From positions 1 to 44,062 of the forward strand of contig JAERRW010000071.1 of NCBI GenBank assembly GCA_016735235.1: 44,062 bases of DNA. The letters run 5' to 3'. The translations under genes were made by a program, and so were the position numbers. The notes under the pieces were generated by a model. The model saw only the letters and a list, made by a program, of their open reading frames with translations. It was not told where the DNA came from and searched no databases. Below, piece after piece: positions 24,869-35,448 of this stretch; position 1 is the first letter of the stretch, and each line of letters starts with the position of its first letter. This DNA comes from Sulfurospirillum sp. Lineage in GTDB: Bacteria; Campylobacterota; Campylobacteria; Campylobacterales; Sulfurospirillaceae.

Positions 24869-25711
24869 TTGAAAACTACTTTTAGGTTATTGGTTAGTAT
24901 GTTTGTCTGTGTCTCCTTTGGATTTTCTGGAATTATTACTGGAATTTCTGTTATTGTTAATGACGAACCAATTACACTTTATGAAGTATATAAATATTCA
25001 AAAAAGTTTAAAATTACCAGAAAAGAGTCTTTAGATGTACTCATAAGGCAAAAACTTGAAGAGTCGCAAATTAAACAATTTCATATTGATGCAGATATAT
25101 TTGAAGTAGACAAATATATTGAGAGTATAGCCAATAGAAACAATATTAGCAAATATGAATTTTTCAACATGTTAAAGAAAGAGAATGTAAAAATAGATGA
25201 CTATAAAAAACAGATAAAACAACAGATAAAAAGAGATAAACTCTACCAAAGTATCTATAAAGACAAATTAAAAGGTGTAGAAGATAGCGAAATAAAAGAG
25301 TTTTATGATAAAAATCCAACTGATTTTATGCAAGCAAATAGTTTTAATCTAACAATATACACATCTCAAAATGATAAAGACCTACAAGCAATACAAAAAA
25401 ATCCTATGCTTCAATTAGAAAGTGTAAAAATTGAAAAAAGATTTTTAACTGAAGAGACTTTAAACAACCAATTAAAAACACTATTAAACGCAACAGAACA
25501 AGGCAAGTTTACTCAAATTGTAACTATTCAAAATAGATCAACTATGTTCTACATAGAAGAGAAAAAAGATTTTAAAAAAGTCTCATATGAAAATGCAAAA
25601 AATAGTATATATAGAGCTATATCAAAACAAAAAGAGAGTAAAGTAATAAAAGACTACTTTGAAAAACTAAGAGCTTCTGCTACAATTAAAGTATTGAGAT
25701 CACCATCTTAA
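24869..25711 (+). CDS. SurA-like periplasmic chaperone / peptidyl-prolyl isomerase family protein
   Basis: 280 residues. A signal peptide (about 1-20, ending FSGIITG) is followed by a SurA N-terminal-like region: ISVIVNDEPITLYEVYKYSKKFKITRKESLDVLIRQKLEE..., and a helix IKEFYDKNPTDF. The segment that would hold a parvulin isomerase domain (about 160-260) is short and lacks clear parvulin blocks, so it may act mainly as a chaperone for outer-membrane proteins. C. jejuni Cj1289, beside gltX, is the likely counterpart. The start is TTG at 24869 with AAAAGGA ending 6 bases upstream. Confidence 0.82.
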   Translation: MKTTFRLLVSMFVCVSFGFSGIITGISVIVNDEPITLYEVYKYSKKFKITRKESLDVLIRQKLEESQIKQFHIDADIFEVDKYIESIANRNNISKYEFFNMLKKENVKIDDYKKQIKQQIKRDKLYQSIYKDKLKGVEDSEIKEFYDKNPTDFMQANSFNLTIYTSQNDKDLQAIQKNPMLQLESVKIEKRFLTEETLNNQLKTLLNATEQGKFTQIVTIQNRSTMFYIEEKKDFKKVSYENAKNSIYRAISKQKESKVIKDYFEKLRASATIKVLRSPS

Positions 25712-25738
25712 ATAGTAAAATAGAGTAAAATCTTTCTC

Positions 25739-26851
25739 CTATTTTTTTGTAACTTTCAATGGTTGCTGTTGTGTGATACAGTGAATATTACCACCGCCTA
25801 ACAAAATTTCACGACTATTAATTGTAACTATTTTGTGATTTGGTAGTACTTTTTGTAATGTTTCTACTGCTATTTTGTCCTCTTTTACATTAAATATAGG
25901 CAAGATAACTCCTCCATTAACAATTAAAAAATTAGCATAAGATGCTGCTTGACGATCACCTTTTTTTTTAGGTATTTCTTCTTTAACCAAATCACAACCC
26001 ATAGCCTCTTCTTCTGTTACAGTAATTGGTGGGTTTGGTAGATATAATTTATGTATTTTAAACTCTCTTCCTTTAGAATCCTTCTGGCTTGACAAAAGAT
26101 CAAATGCTTTTTTACTCATCTCATATTGAGGGTCATTTTTATCATCCGTCCAAGCCAATACAACTGTTGCTGGTGCAATGAAGTGCAGTATATTGTCTAC
26201 ATGTTCATCTGTTTCATCAAGATATATTCCATTTTCAAGCCAAATAATTTTTTCTACATTAAGGAAGTTTTTAAGATTTTGATCAATTTCATTTTTGCTT
26301 AAATGGGGATTTCTACCTTTATGTAATAGACATGCTTGAGTTACAATACATGTACCCTCGCCATCTACATGTATAGAGCCTCCCTCAAGTACAAAATCAT
26401 CAATTTTATATAGGTCTATATTTTCTAATTCACATATTTTTTTAGCTATTTGATTATCTTTATCCCAAGAAGAGTAGAGTCCATACTCTAATCCGCCCCA
26501 AGCATTAAACTCCCAATCTACTGCTCTTAGATTCCCTTTATCGTCTACTAGAAAAGCAGGGCCGGTATCTCTAATCCACATGTCATCACTACTCATTTCA
26601 ATAACTTGAATATTATTGCCTAATGATTTTAAAGCATTTTGGTATTGCAAAGAGGATGCACAAACAACTACAGGCTCAAATTTTGATATTTCTTTTGCAA
26701 CTTGAATAAATACTTTTTGAACAGGTTTTGCACAATAACGCCAATTGTCAGCTTTTTCTGGCCAAATCATCCATGTTTTTTCATGTTTTTCAAACTCTCC
26801 TGGCATTCTAAAGCCATCTTTTTTAGGTGTCGATACTAATCTTTTTGTCAC
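25739..26851 (-). CDS. aguA: Agmatine deiminase / peptidyl-arginine deiminase family
   Basis: 370 residues. Guanidino-group-modifying enzyme motifs: MPGEFEKHEKTWMIWPEKADNWR at the N-terminus, DMWIRDTGPAFLVDD near 88, EGGSIHVDGEGTCIVT near 155, DETDEHVDN with the catalytic His near 215, and GGGNIHCITQQQP with the catalytic Cys near 358. It hydrolyses agmatine to N-carbamoylputrescine and ammonia, a step toward putrescine. It ends the leftward nadD-rsfS unit with a 28 bp gap after rsfS. Confidence 0.93.
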   Translation of the reverse strand: MTKRLVSTPKKDGFRMPGEFEKHEKTWMIWPEKADNWRYCAKPVQKVFIQVAKEISKFEPVVVCASSLQYQNALKSLGNNIQVIEMSSDDMWIRDTGPAFLVDDKGNLRAVDWEFNAWGGLEYGLYSSWDKDNQIAKKICELENIDLYKIDDFVLEGGSIHVDGEGTCIVTQACLLHKGRNPHLSKNEIDQNLKNFLNVEKIIWLENGIYLDETDEHVDNILHFIAPATVVLAWTDDKNDPQYEMSKKAFDLLSSQKDSKGREFKIHKLYLPNPPITVTEEEAMGCDLVKEEIPKKKGDRQAASYANFLIVNGGVILPIFNVKEDKIAVETLQKVLPNHKIVTINSREILLGGGNIHCITQQQPLKVTKK

Positions 26852-26879
26852 TATTGTACTTTGGAGAGTTTTTTAAACA

Positions 26880-27200
26880 TTAATTTGTCTTTTTATCGTA
26901 TTTTTCTAAAAACTCCTCCAAGCTATATCTAGAGCGATACTCTGGAGTCATAAGATGAATCAATATATCTCCTAAGTCTATTACTATCCACTCATTGTCA
27001 TCATCAACATGTAGATAAGATTCATCTTCAAGTCTTTTTTTTAAATCAACTAAAAGAGAAAAACCATGTCTCTCTCCTAAAGTTGAGGCTATTATGACTT
27101 GATCTACAAAATAATCTCTCTTAGTCATATCAAAAATTTGTATATTTTCTGCTTTTTTAGAGTCTAAAATATCTACTATATTTTCTATTCTATTTTTCAT
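26880..27200 (-). CDS. rsfS: Ribosomal silencing factor RsfS
   Basis: 106 residues, standard size. Blocks such as IVDILDSKKAENIQIFDMTKRDYFVDQVIIAST, then DDDNEWIVIDLGDILIHLMTPEYRSRYSLEEF identify the family. RsfS binds ribosomal protein uL14 and blocks subunit joining when nutrients are low. It overlaps nadD by 11 bp, the usual arrangement in many bacteria including C. jejuni. Confidence 0.93.
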   Translation of the reverse strand: MKNRIENIVDILDSKKAENIQIFDMTKRDYFVDQVIIASTLGERHGFSLLVDLKKRLEDESYLHVDDDNEWIVIDLGDILIHLMTPEYRSRYSLEEFLEKYDKKTN

Positions 27201-27732
27201 GATTTCCCTTATAAAACTCTTCTATATCTTCTTTAATTTCATTTGGTATAAAAGTTGTGTTCATATTTGAACGAAGTTTTGAAGAGCTTATTTTAACATT
27301 AATCGACAATTTTTTCAACTCTTCGGGTAAAGCAATTTTATCTCTTGAGGCGACTACAAACTCCACCATCTTTTCTAACTCTTCATATCTATGCCAAGTT
27401 TTCAAAAACTCTAAATTATCTGCACCAACAATAAGATATATTTTTTCTATATTGTATAAAGTTTTGAGATACTCTATAGTCACAATAGTAGCACTCGATA
27501 CTCTACTGTTTACTTCAAAATCTAGCACTTCTATTGTCTTACATGTAAAGAGTTTTTTTAACCATTTTAATCTAAGTTTTGAAGGGGCAGAAGTTTGTGT
27601 TTTAAAAGGATTTAAGTATGCGGGAACAATAAATAGTTTCTCTATTTGCAAAGAGTTTAGAATCTCCTCTACAATCTTTTGATGTCCAGCATGTGGAGGG
27701 TCAAAAGAGCCTCCAAAAATTGCAATTTTCAT
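27190..27732 (-). CDS. nadD: Nicotinate-nucleotide adenylyltransferase NadD
   Basis: 180 residues. Nucleotidyltransferase motif GGSFDPPHAGHQKIVE at the N-terminus (HxGH variant), YLIVGADNLEFLKTWHRYEEL near 95-115 and the SSSKLRS motif near 153. It adenylates nicotinate mononucleotide in NAD synthesis. ATG at 27732 has AAGGAAA upstream. It is divergent from gapA; the 74 bp between the starts contains an inverted repeat. Confidence 0.93.
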   Translation of the reverse strand: MKIAIFGGSFDPPHAGHQKIVEEILNSLQIEKLFIVPAYLNPFKTQTSAPSKLRLKWLKKLFTCKTIEVLDFEVNSRVSSATIVTIEYLKTLYNIEKIYLIVGADNLEFLKTWHRYEELEKMVEFVVASRDKIALPEELKKLSINVKISSSKLRSNMNTTFIPNEIKEDIEEFYKGNHEK

Positions 27733-27743
27733 TAAAGATTTCC

Positions 27744-27761
27744 TTACCTCATTTTAGGTAA
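27744..27761. promoter_or_regulatory. Inverted repeat between nadD and gapA
   Basis: TTACCT, six bases, AGGTAA: a perfect 6 bp dyad in the divergent gap, 11 bp from the nadD start. It could be a regulator site or a small hairpin just ahead of the nadD ribosome site. No T-run follows. Confidence 0.3.
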
Positions 27762-27806
27762 AATACTTAATTGAGTTTAAATTTATTATATCATAAGGAA
27801 ATTAAA

Positions 27807-28805
27807 ATGGCACTAAAGATAGCAATTAACGGTTTTGGTCGCATAGGAAGATGTGTTGCTAGAATTATTGATAGCAGAGATGATGTTGAGCTAGTGTGCG
27901 TAAATGATACTGCCAGTAGAGACATGACAAAACAACTTTTGAAGTATGATAGTGTGCATGGAACATTTAGTGGAAAAATTAAGAGTCTAGATGATGATTA
28001 TATGCAAATAGGAGACGCAAAAGTAAAAATGTTCTCAACAAGAGATCCAAAAGAGTTAAACTTTTCTGATTATGGAGTTGATGCTGTTTTAGAGTGTACA
28101 GGTGCATTTTTAACTATGGAAAAAGCACAAATTTTTATAGACCAAGGTGTAAAAAGAGTTGTTATGTCAGCTCCTTCAAAAGATAATACTCCTACATTTG
28201 TAATGGGTGTAAATGAGTTTGAGTATGCTGGACAAAATATAGTATCAAATGCAAGTTGCACAACAAATTGTTTAGGACCAGTTGCAAAAATTCTCGATGA
28301 TTCTTTTGGAATTGAGAAGGGATTAATGACAACAATACATGCATATACAAATGATCAAAATATACTTGATGTCAAGCACTCCAAAGATCTGCGTCGTTCT
28401 CGTGCTGCGGCTATTAACATGATACCCACTACAACAGGAGCCGCAAAAGCGATAGGGTTGGTTCTTCCTCAACTAAAAGGCAAACTTCATGGTCAAAGTG
28501 TAAGAGTTCCAACTCCAAATGTATCGATGGTTGATTTAAATGTTTTGGTTAAAAAAGATACTTCAAAAGAGGAGATAAATAAGCTTTTAAAAGAAAAAGC
28601 AAATGGCAAATTAAAAGGAATTTTACAATTTGATGAAGAGTATAGAGTATCTCAAGACTTTGTAAGCTGTCCAGCAAGCTCTATAGTTGCAGCGGATTTA
28701 ACACAAGTAATAGATAAAAACATGGTTAAAATTATGGCATGGTATGACAATGAATGGGGGTATTCGGTTAGATTAATCGATATGGCTCTTCATATTAATC
28801 AATAA
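27807..28805 (+). CDS. gapA: Glyceraldehyde-3-phosphate dehydrogenase
   Basis: 332 residues from the chosen start. INGFGRIGR is the NAD-binding loop; SNASCTTNCLGP has the catalytic Cys near 150; RAAAINMIPTTTGAAKAIG and WYDNEWGYS are further signatures. It acts in glycolysis and gluconeogenesis. The track start (27771, TTG) is replaced by ATG at 27807 (MALKIAINGFGR), with AAGGAA eight bases upstream. It leads the gapA-pgk-tpiA-fabI run, the same order as in C. jejuni. Confidence 0.96.
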   Translation: MALKIAINGFGRIGRCVARIIDSRDDVELVCVNDTASRDMTKQLLKYDSVHGTFSGKIKSLDDDYMQIGDAKVKMFSTRDPKELNFSDYGVDAVLECTGAFLTMEKAQIFIDQGVKRVVMSAPSKDNTPTFVMGVNEFEYAGQNIVSNASCTTNCLGPVAKILDDSFGIEKGLMTTIHAYTNDQNILDVKHSKDLRRSRAAAINMIPTTTGAAKAIGLVLPQLKGKLHGQSVRVPTPNVSMVDLNVLVKKDTSKEEINKLLKEKANGKLKGILQFDEEYRVSQDFVSCPASSIVAADLTQVIDKNMVKIMAWYDNEWGYSVRLIDMALHINQ

Positions 28806-28815
28806 AGGATAGTTT

Positions 28816-30012
28816 ATGATACGCTCTATTAGAGAGATCGATATAGCAAATAAAAAAGTATTTATTCGTTGTGATTTTAATGTTCCTTTAGATGAATTTT
28901 TAAACATAACAGACGATAGGCGAATACGCTCAGCTATACAAACAATAAGATACTGTTTAGATAACGGTTGCTCTATTGTTGTAGCTAGTCATTTAGGTCG
29001 CCCTTTAGGAGTTTTTGAAAAAAAATACTCGCTTGAACCTGTTTTTAAAAGACTTACTCGTATACTTAATTGCAAAGTCAAATTTGCAAATGATGTTATA
29101 GGAACTGATGCAAAAAATAAAGTTTCATCTTTGCAAGCAGGAGAAGTTCTTGTTTTAGAAAATCTTAGATTTGAAAAAGGTGAGGTAGAAAATAGTAAAA
29201 AATTTGCAAAAGAGTTAGCCAATTTTGTAGATATTTATATTAATGATGCTTTTGGTGTTTGTCATCGTGCTCATGCCTCTGTTGAAGCTATTACTCAATA
29301 TTTTAATAAAACTACAAGTGCTGCTGGATTTTTATTACAAAAAGAGGTAGAGTTTTCTAGGAACTTACTCAAATCTCCAGCTCGTCCATTTGTTGCAGTT
29401 GTAGGCGGAAGTAAAGTTAGTGGAAAACTAAAAGCATTAGTCAATTTACTTCCTCGTATAGATAAACTTATTATTGGTGGAGGTATGGCTTTTACTTTTT
29501 TAAAAGCACAAGGTTATGATGTTGGAAACTCTTTGGTTGAAGATAATTTAATTCAAGAAGCTCTAAAAGTTATAGAAGAAGCTAAAAAGCAAGGGGTAAA
29601 ATTTTATCTTCCTGTTGATGTAGTTGCGGCACAAACTTGCTCTCAAGATTCCGAAGTAAAGTTTGTAACAACACAAGAGATTCCAAAAGGCTGGATGGGA
29701 CTGGACATTGGTCCAGCAACTTCAAGAATGTTTAGAGAAGTACTTCATGATGCACAAACAATACTTTGGAATGGTCCCATGGGGGTTTTTGAAATTGAAA
29801 AGTTTGCAAAAGGTAGTCATAAAATATCACATGCAATAAGCGAAGCTTATGGCACAACAGTTATAGGTGGTGGTGATACCGCAGATGTTGTAGCACGCGC
29901 AGGCGATGCAGATGATATGACATTTATCTCAACAGGCGGAGGAGCTAGTCTTGAACTTCTTGAAGGTAAAGAATTACCCGGTGTTAAGCCATTAAACAAT
30001 AAGGAGAAATAG
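28816..30012 (+). CDS. pgk: Phosphoglycerate kinase
   Basis: 398 residues. N-terminal [12 protein letters not shown] with substrate-binding residues, VVASHLGRP near 55, [39 protein letters not shown] near 195 and the C-terminal nucleotide-binding [37 protein letters not shown]. It interconverts 1,3-bisphosphoglycerate and 3-phosphoglycerate with ADP/ATP. It lies 10 bp after gapA with AAAGGA before the start and is followed by tpiA after 2 bp. Confidence 0.97.
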   Translation: MIRSIREIDIANKKVFIRCDFNVPLDEFLNITDDRRIRSAIQTIRYCLDNGCSIVVASHLGRPLGVFEKKYSLEPVFKRLTRILNCKVKFANDVIGTDAKNKVSSLQAGEVLVLENLRFEKGEVENSKKFAKELANFVDIYINDAFGVCHRAHASVEAITQYFNKTTSAAGFLLQKEVEFSRNLLKSPARPFVAVVGGSKVSGKLKALVNLLPRIDKLIIGGGMAFTFLKAQGYDVGNSLVEDNLIQEALKVIEEAKKQGVKFYLPVDVVAAQTCSQDSEVKFVTTQEIPKGWMGLDIGPATSRMFREVLHDAQTILWNGPMGVFEIEKFAKGSHKISHAISEAYGTTVIGGGDTADVVARAGDADDMTFISTGGGASLELLEGKELPGVKPLNNKEK

Positions 30013-30014
30013 CA

Positions 30015-31558
<1,544 letters not shown>

Positions 31559-32524
31559 ATGCTGAAATTAGTACTGCAAAAAATATCTTATGTGGTACTA
31601 ATGCTTTTAATAATATGTGTCATCTCTTTTGGAGCTATCAATATGGCTCCAAACTCTTTTTTTGCTAGTGGGGAACTCAACCCCAATATTACCGCAGAAT
31701 CGTTGGAGCAACTCAAAAGGGTTTATGGTTTAGATAAATCTTTAATAAATCAATTTATATCATGGATAAGTGCTGTAGTTCGTTTAGATTTTGGAATCTC
31801 GTTTGCAAGTGGAAAAAGTGTACATGAAGAGATATTTTCTAGACTTCCAGTAACTCTATTTTTAAATTTAGTTAGCTTAATTCTAGTCTTCTCTATCTCT
31901 ATGTTTTTAGGTATTAAGTCAGCTTTAAATCAACAAAGTAAATTTGATAAGCTTGCAAAACAATTTTCACTTCTTTCTTATGCTATGCCCTCTTTTTATC
32001 TTGCACTTATTTTTGTAATATTTTTTAGTGTAAAATTAAGTATATTTCCTATCTCTGGACTTCACTCAATTGAAGTTAAAGATGGTTTTGAATATTATCT
32101 TGATTTTGCTTGGCATCTTGTTTTACCTATATTTGTAATGGTTTTTGGTGGTATTGGAAGTCTTACTATGTATATAAGAAGTTTAACCTTAGGTGTTTTA
32201 AAAAGTGATTATATCTTTTTTGCACTCTCTCGTGGCATTAAAGGAAAAAAACTTTTTAAGTATTTTATCTTGCCAAATATCGCTCCTCCTATAGTTACTA
32301 TTTTAGGTCTGTCGCTCCCGGGATTAATTGGTGGAAGTGTTATTTTAGAGTCAATTTTTGCTATCAATGGCATGGGGCTACTGTTTTTTCAAAGTGCTCT
32401 TAGTCGTGATTATCCCGTTATCATGGGAGTTCTTATTATATCGGCATTTTTAACACTACTAGGAAATATCATGGCAGATTTGGTTTTACTTAAACTAAAC
32501 CCTCACTTTAAAAACTCTAACTAA
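31559..32524 (+). CDS. DppB/OppB-type ABC transporter permease, isolated
   Basis: 321 residues with about six membrane segments. The N-terminus LQKISYVVLMLLIICVISFGAINMAPN, then LKRVYGLDKSLINQFISWISAVVRLDFGISFASGKSVHEEI, is the peptide/nickel permease start. The EAA-type loop ALSRGIKGKKLFKYFILPNIAPPIVTILG lies near 225-255. Such permeases work with a DppC-like partner, two ATPases and a binding protein, none of which is here. It begins directly after the fabI stop. Its stop is 2 bp from the stop of the convergent restriction gene, so the partner genes may have been displaced or never present. Confidence 0.85.
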   Translation: MLKLVLQKISYVVLMLLIICVISFGAINMAPNSFFASGELNPNITAESLEQLKRVYGLDKSLINQFISWISAVVRLDFGISFASGKSVHEEIFSRLPVTLFLNLVSLILVFSISMFLGIKSALNQQSKFDKLAKQFSLLSYAMPSFYLALIFVIFFSVKLSIFPISGLHSIEVKDGFEYYLDFAWHLVLPIFVMVFGGIGSLTMYIRSLTLGVLKSDYIFFALSRGIKGKKLFKYFILPNIAPPIVTILGLSLPGLIGGSVILESIFAINGMGLLFFQSALSRDYPVIMGVLIISAFLTLLGNIMADLVLLKLNPHFKNSN

Positions 32525-32526
32525 GG

Positions 32527-33600
32527 TTAAAATCTAAGTTGTAAATTCAATTTGAAATAATTCTTAGTTTTATCTTGAATTATAGCTCCAAACCCATGTC
32601 GTGATGTAGACGGTGTATCTAATTTAATATTTTCAAATAAATAATCTTTTAGGTTCTCTATATCTATAATATGAAATGTAATTAAATTGCCATTTTCTTT
32701 AACAACTATTGTTCCATGGCTCTCATAAGAACCATCCCATTTTGTACCAGCGAAAAAGCCTAACAATATATCAACAAGAAACTTTTTTAACTTATTAATT
32801 AACATAGCTTTATCGTCTATATCTAAATGAGTTAATATATTTGTGTTATTACATAAGTGTTCTACAATATCAGATAATTTAGAGATTCTATTTCCGTAAA
32901 AAGTTATTAACAGATAACCAATAATGCTGGGTAATGCACTATCAACCATTTTCAAATTGTAATTCATAGTGTCTTTTTCAGCCTTTAAATAGCTAAATGT
33001 ACCACCGTTTTTAGTTATAGCCTCTATTTTATCTTTGAGCTTAGTTTTTGTAGAAATTCTGTTAATTTTATCTATTTTAGAATCATCTAAACCGTTAATC
33101 TCAAATATAAAATTTGTATTACCAGAAGCATTTAATAAAGTCGGCTTACTTCCTAAATATGATTTTATACCAAAACCCTCATTTTCTTTAACAAATGTAC
33201 TATGCTCTATATCTAAAACAATATCTGCCTTTTGAGAACTATTACCACCCTTAACAATACTAAAACCTAATGCTGTTTGTATTACTTCAAAATCATTTAT
33301 TTCAAAAGTTCCACTTCCATTTTTAATCTTATGGAGAATATTAGCTAATGAAACATCATTAATAATACTACTTATATCTATTTCTATTTCTTCTTTGCTT
33401 GTTTTATTGATAGATTTAATCTTAATATCACTTAATGGTACAAAATCTAAATATAAATTTTCTGTTGTTATCTTATTAATTTTAAAATAATCTCCCGTAG
33501 GATTTAAATCTTTATCCGATAGCAATAGTTTTTGTTCTAGCAATAATTTTATAAAAGTGAACAGTTCTGTCCACTCACTTTTATTTTTACTCTTTTTCAT
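32527..33600 (-). CDS. HpaII-family type II restriction endonuclease (predicted)
   Basis: 357 residues from the chosen start, matching HpaII family size. Remembered family blocks include NKSEWTELFTFIKLLLEQKLLLSDKDLNPTGDYFKI at the N-terminus, GFGIKSYLGSKPTLLNASGNTNFIFEI near 145-170 and the NYFKLNLQLRF end. HpaII cuts CCGG; specificity here is inferred. The nuclease follows a truncated C5 methyltransferase gene. The ORF track starts at 33630; ATG at 33600 (MKKSKNKSEWTEL) has AAGG about 7 bases upstream, while the earlier ATG has none. The frame looks intact, so activity without protective methylation is a puzzle. Confidence 0.75.
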   Translation of the reverse strand: MKKSKNKSEWTELFTFIKLLLEQKLLLSDKDLNPTGDYFKINKITTENLYLDFVPLSDIKIKSINKTSKEEIEIDISSIINDVSLANILHKIKNGSGTFEINDFEVIQTALGFSIVKGGNSSQKADIVLDIEHSTFVKENEGFGIKSYLGSKPTLLNASGNTNFIFEINGLDDSKIDKINRISTKTKLKDKIEAITKNGGTFSYLKAEKDTMNYNLKMVDSALPSIIGYLLITFYGNRISKLSDIVEHLCNNTNILTHLDIDDKAMLINKLKKFLVDILLGFFAGTKWDGSYESHGTIVVKENGNLITFHIIDIENLKDYLFENIKLDTPSTSRHGFGAIIQDKTKNYFKLNLQLRF

Positions 33601-33646
33601 TGTCTTACCTTTTTTATTAAGATTATTCATATACTATATTAAATTA

Positions 33647-34066
33647 TTACCTACTGTTTTTATTGTGATTAACTAAACCCCTAACATTCTCTAAAAAAAA
33701 TGCTTTTGGTCTTTTAACTTTAATAATCTCTGCTATATCAAAAAATAAGTTTCCTCTTTCGGATTTATGATTATCATCAAAACCATATTTTTTACCCGCC
33801 TGACTAAATGGCTGACAAGGAAAACCCGCACACAACAGATCAAAATCAGGTATTTCTTCAGTCATAATAGTTTTTATGTTTTGATTAAATAGTCCATTTT
33901 TAAATAACTTTGGTGAGTGAGTGCTAAAATTATATTGGTATGTTTTTCTAGCATTAGTATCTATTTCCGAAGCAAATACACATTTTCCGCCTAATTCATG
34001 CATAGATTGATGAAACCCACCAATACCAGCAAACAAATCTATAAATGTAAATTTTTTATTGCTCAA
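33647..34066 (-). pseudogene. Truncated C5 cytosine DNA methyltransferase (N-terminal half)
   Basis: 139 residues, against about 350 for M.HpaII-like enzymes. Present are motif I TFIDLFAGIGGFHQS, motif IV FPCQPFSQAGKKYGF with the catalytic Cys, and motif VI FFLENVRGLVNHNK. After NHNKNSR comes TAA, and the nuclease gene begins 46 bp further. The target-recognition domain and motifs VIII-X are missing, and the gap is far too small to hold them in another frame. The simplest reading is a deletion, leaving an inactive fragment. The start is TTG at 34066 with only a weak ribosome site. Confidence 0.85.
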
Positions 34067-34145
34067 AACTATCCATTTTTTAACATGTATTTTAAAAAGT
34101 ATTCTACAATAATTTTCACCTATAGAAGTATAAAGTTAAAGGTTC

Positions 34146-35249
34146 TTACTCGCCACCAAATAAGTCTGATAGTGCATTAGAATCTTTTGTGGGTTCGCAT
34201 TCACCACTTTTGCCTTCTAATTCTACTAACTCTATATCCATATTGACTAGCATAGAAGTTAAGCGAATATTGATTCCGCTTTTACCTATTGCTTTTGATT
34301 TTTGGTCAACTGGAAGGGTTACTATCGCTTTGTTATCTACAATTTTTACATTTGAAATGATAGCAGGACTTAATGCTCGTGAAATAAAAATTTCTGGTAT
34401 GGTTGAGTACTCTATGCAATCTATATTCTCTCCATTTAACTCATGGCTAACTGCATTGATTCTCATTCCTTTAGTTCCTACAGTTGCTCCAACGGCGTCT
34501 ATATTTGGATGAAGTGATGTTAGTGCAACTTTAGCTCTCTCGCCGGGTATTCTTGCACTTGCATTAATAATTACCATTTCATCTTTAATTTCTGGAACCT
34601 CAAGAGCTAAAAGTACTTCAAGAAACTTTGGGCTTGTTCTTGAAATTTCAACATTAATGCCATGTATTTTATCTATAAAAACTTTTCTAATAACAGCTTT
34701 TACTACATCTCCGACTTTAAATATTTCGCCTTTTATTCTATTTTTTCTTGGCATAATCGCACGAACTTCATCAAGTTCTACATAAGTTGTTTCTTCGTTA
34801 TCTACTCTTATTACTGTTCCAAAAATACTTCCACCTATCATGTTTTTATATTTATTAAATATTTGGTTTTCAAGCAATCTTTGTATATGAAATTCTAGTT
34901 CTCTATGAAGAGTTGCAGCAGCGGTGCGACCAAGATTATCTAGTGGTAGCTCATAAGTAAGTTCATCGCCAACTTCTATATTTGGATCAACTTTTTTTGC
35001 TTCTGTTATACTGGTAAGCTTATCTTTTTCATCTTCAAGTCTTTCATCACTATCTTCTACAACAAGGATTTTTTGAAAAAGTGTTAATTTTTTTGTATCT
35101 GTATCTATTACAGTTTCATAATCATAATCCTCGCCATATACATTTTTAGCTGTTTTTGTTAAAGCTATGCAAACTGTATTTTTTACATCCTCTATATTTA
35201 GATCTTTTTCGTGTGCTATTGATTCTATAATATCTATAATTTTTTCCAT
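34146..35249 (-). CDS. nusA: Transcription termination/antitermination factor NusA
   Basis: 367 residues from the chosen start. An N-terminal RNA polymerase-binding domain (about 1-125), an S1 domain (about 130-195, GGSIFGTVIRVDNEETTYVELDEVRAIMPRKNRI), and two KH domains (ISRTSPKFLEVLLALEVPEI..; AVGATVGTKGMRINAV and KAIGKSGINIRLTS) are visible. It lacks the E. coli acidic repeats, as is usual outside gammaproteobacteria. The track start is moved 8 codons to ATG at 35249, which has AAGGGTG upstream. It is divergent from the HP0268-like gene, as in C. jejuni. Confidence 0.94.
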   Translation of the reverse strand: MEKIIDIIESIAHEKDLNIEDVKNTVCIALTKTAKNVYGEDYDYETVIDTDTKKLTLFQKILVVEDSDERLEDEKDKLTSITEAKKVDPNIEVGDELTYELPLDNLGRTAAATLHRELEFHIQRLLENQIFNKYKNMIGGSIFGTVIRVDNEETTYVELDEVRAIMPRKNRIKGEIFKVGDVVKAVIRKVFIDKIHGINVEISRTSPKFLEVLLALEVPEIKDEMVIINASARIPGERAKVALTSLHPNIDAVGATVGTKGMRINAVSHELNGENIDCIEYSTIPEIFISRALSPAIISNVKIVDNKAIVTLPVDQKSKAIGKSGINIRLTSMLVNMDIELVELEGKSGECEPTKDSNALSDLFGGE

Positions 35250-35448
35250 AATTTCACCCTTATGTTTTAGCAATATAACTTTGAATACGATTTTAGAAAT
35301 TGCTTTTAGAAAGAAGATTAAAATTATATCTTAAATATACTTTTAATAACTTTAATAAGGAATTTATTGAAATATTGATATACTATTTTAACTTACCAAA
35401 GTTGTGATGAATTTTTAAAATTTACTTTTGAAAAAGGGAACAAATAAG

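Noticed and set aside
27257-27682. 141-codon plus-strand ORF opposite nadD
   Set aside because: Complete antisense overlap with nadD, which has all family motifs.
33601-33646. Missing methyltransferase C-terminus encoded in another frame (simple frameshift)
   Set aside because: Only 46 bp separate the methyltransferase stop from the chosen nuclease start, far too little for about 200 missing residues; a deletion is required.
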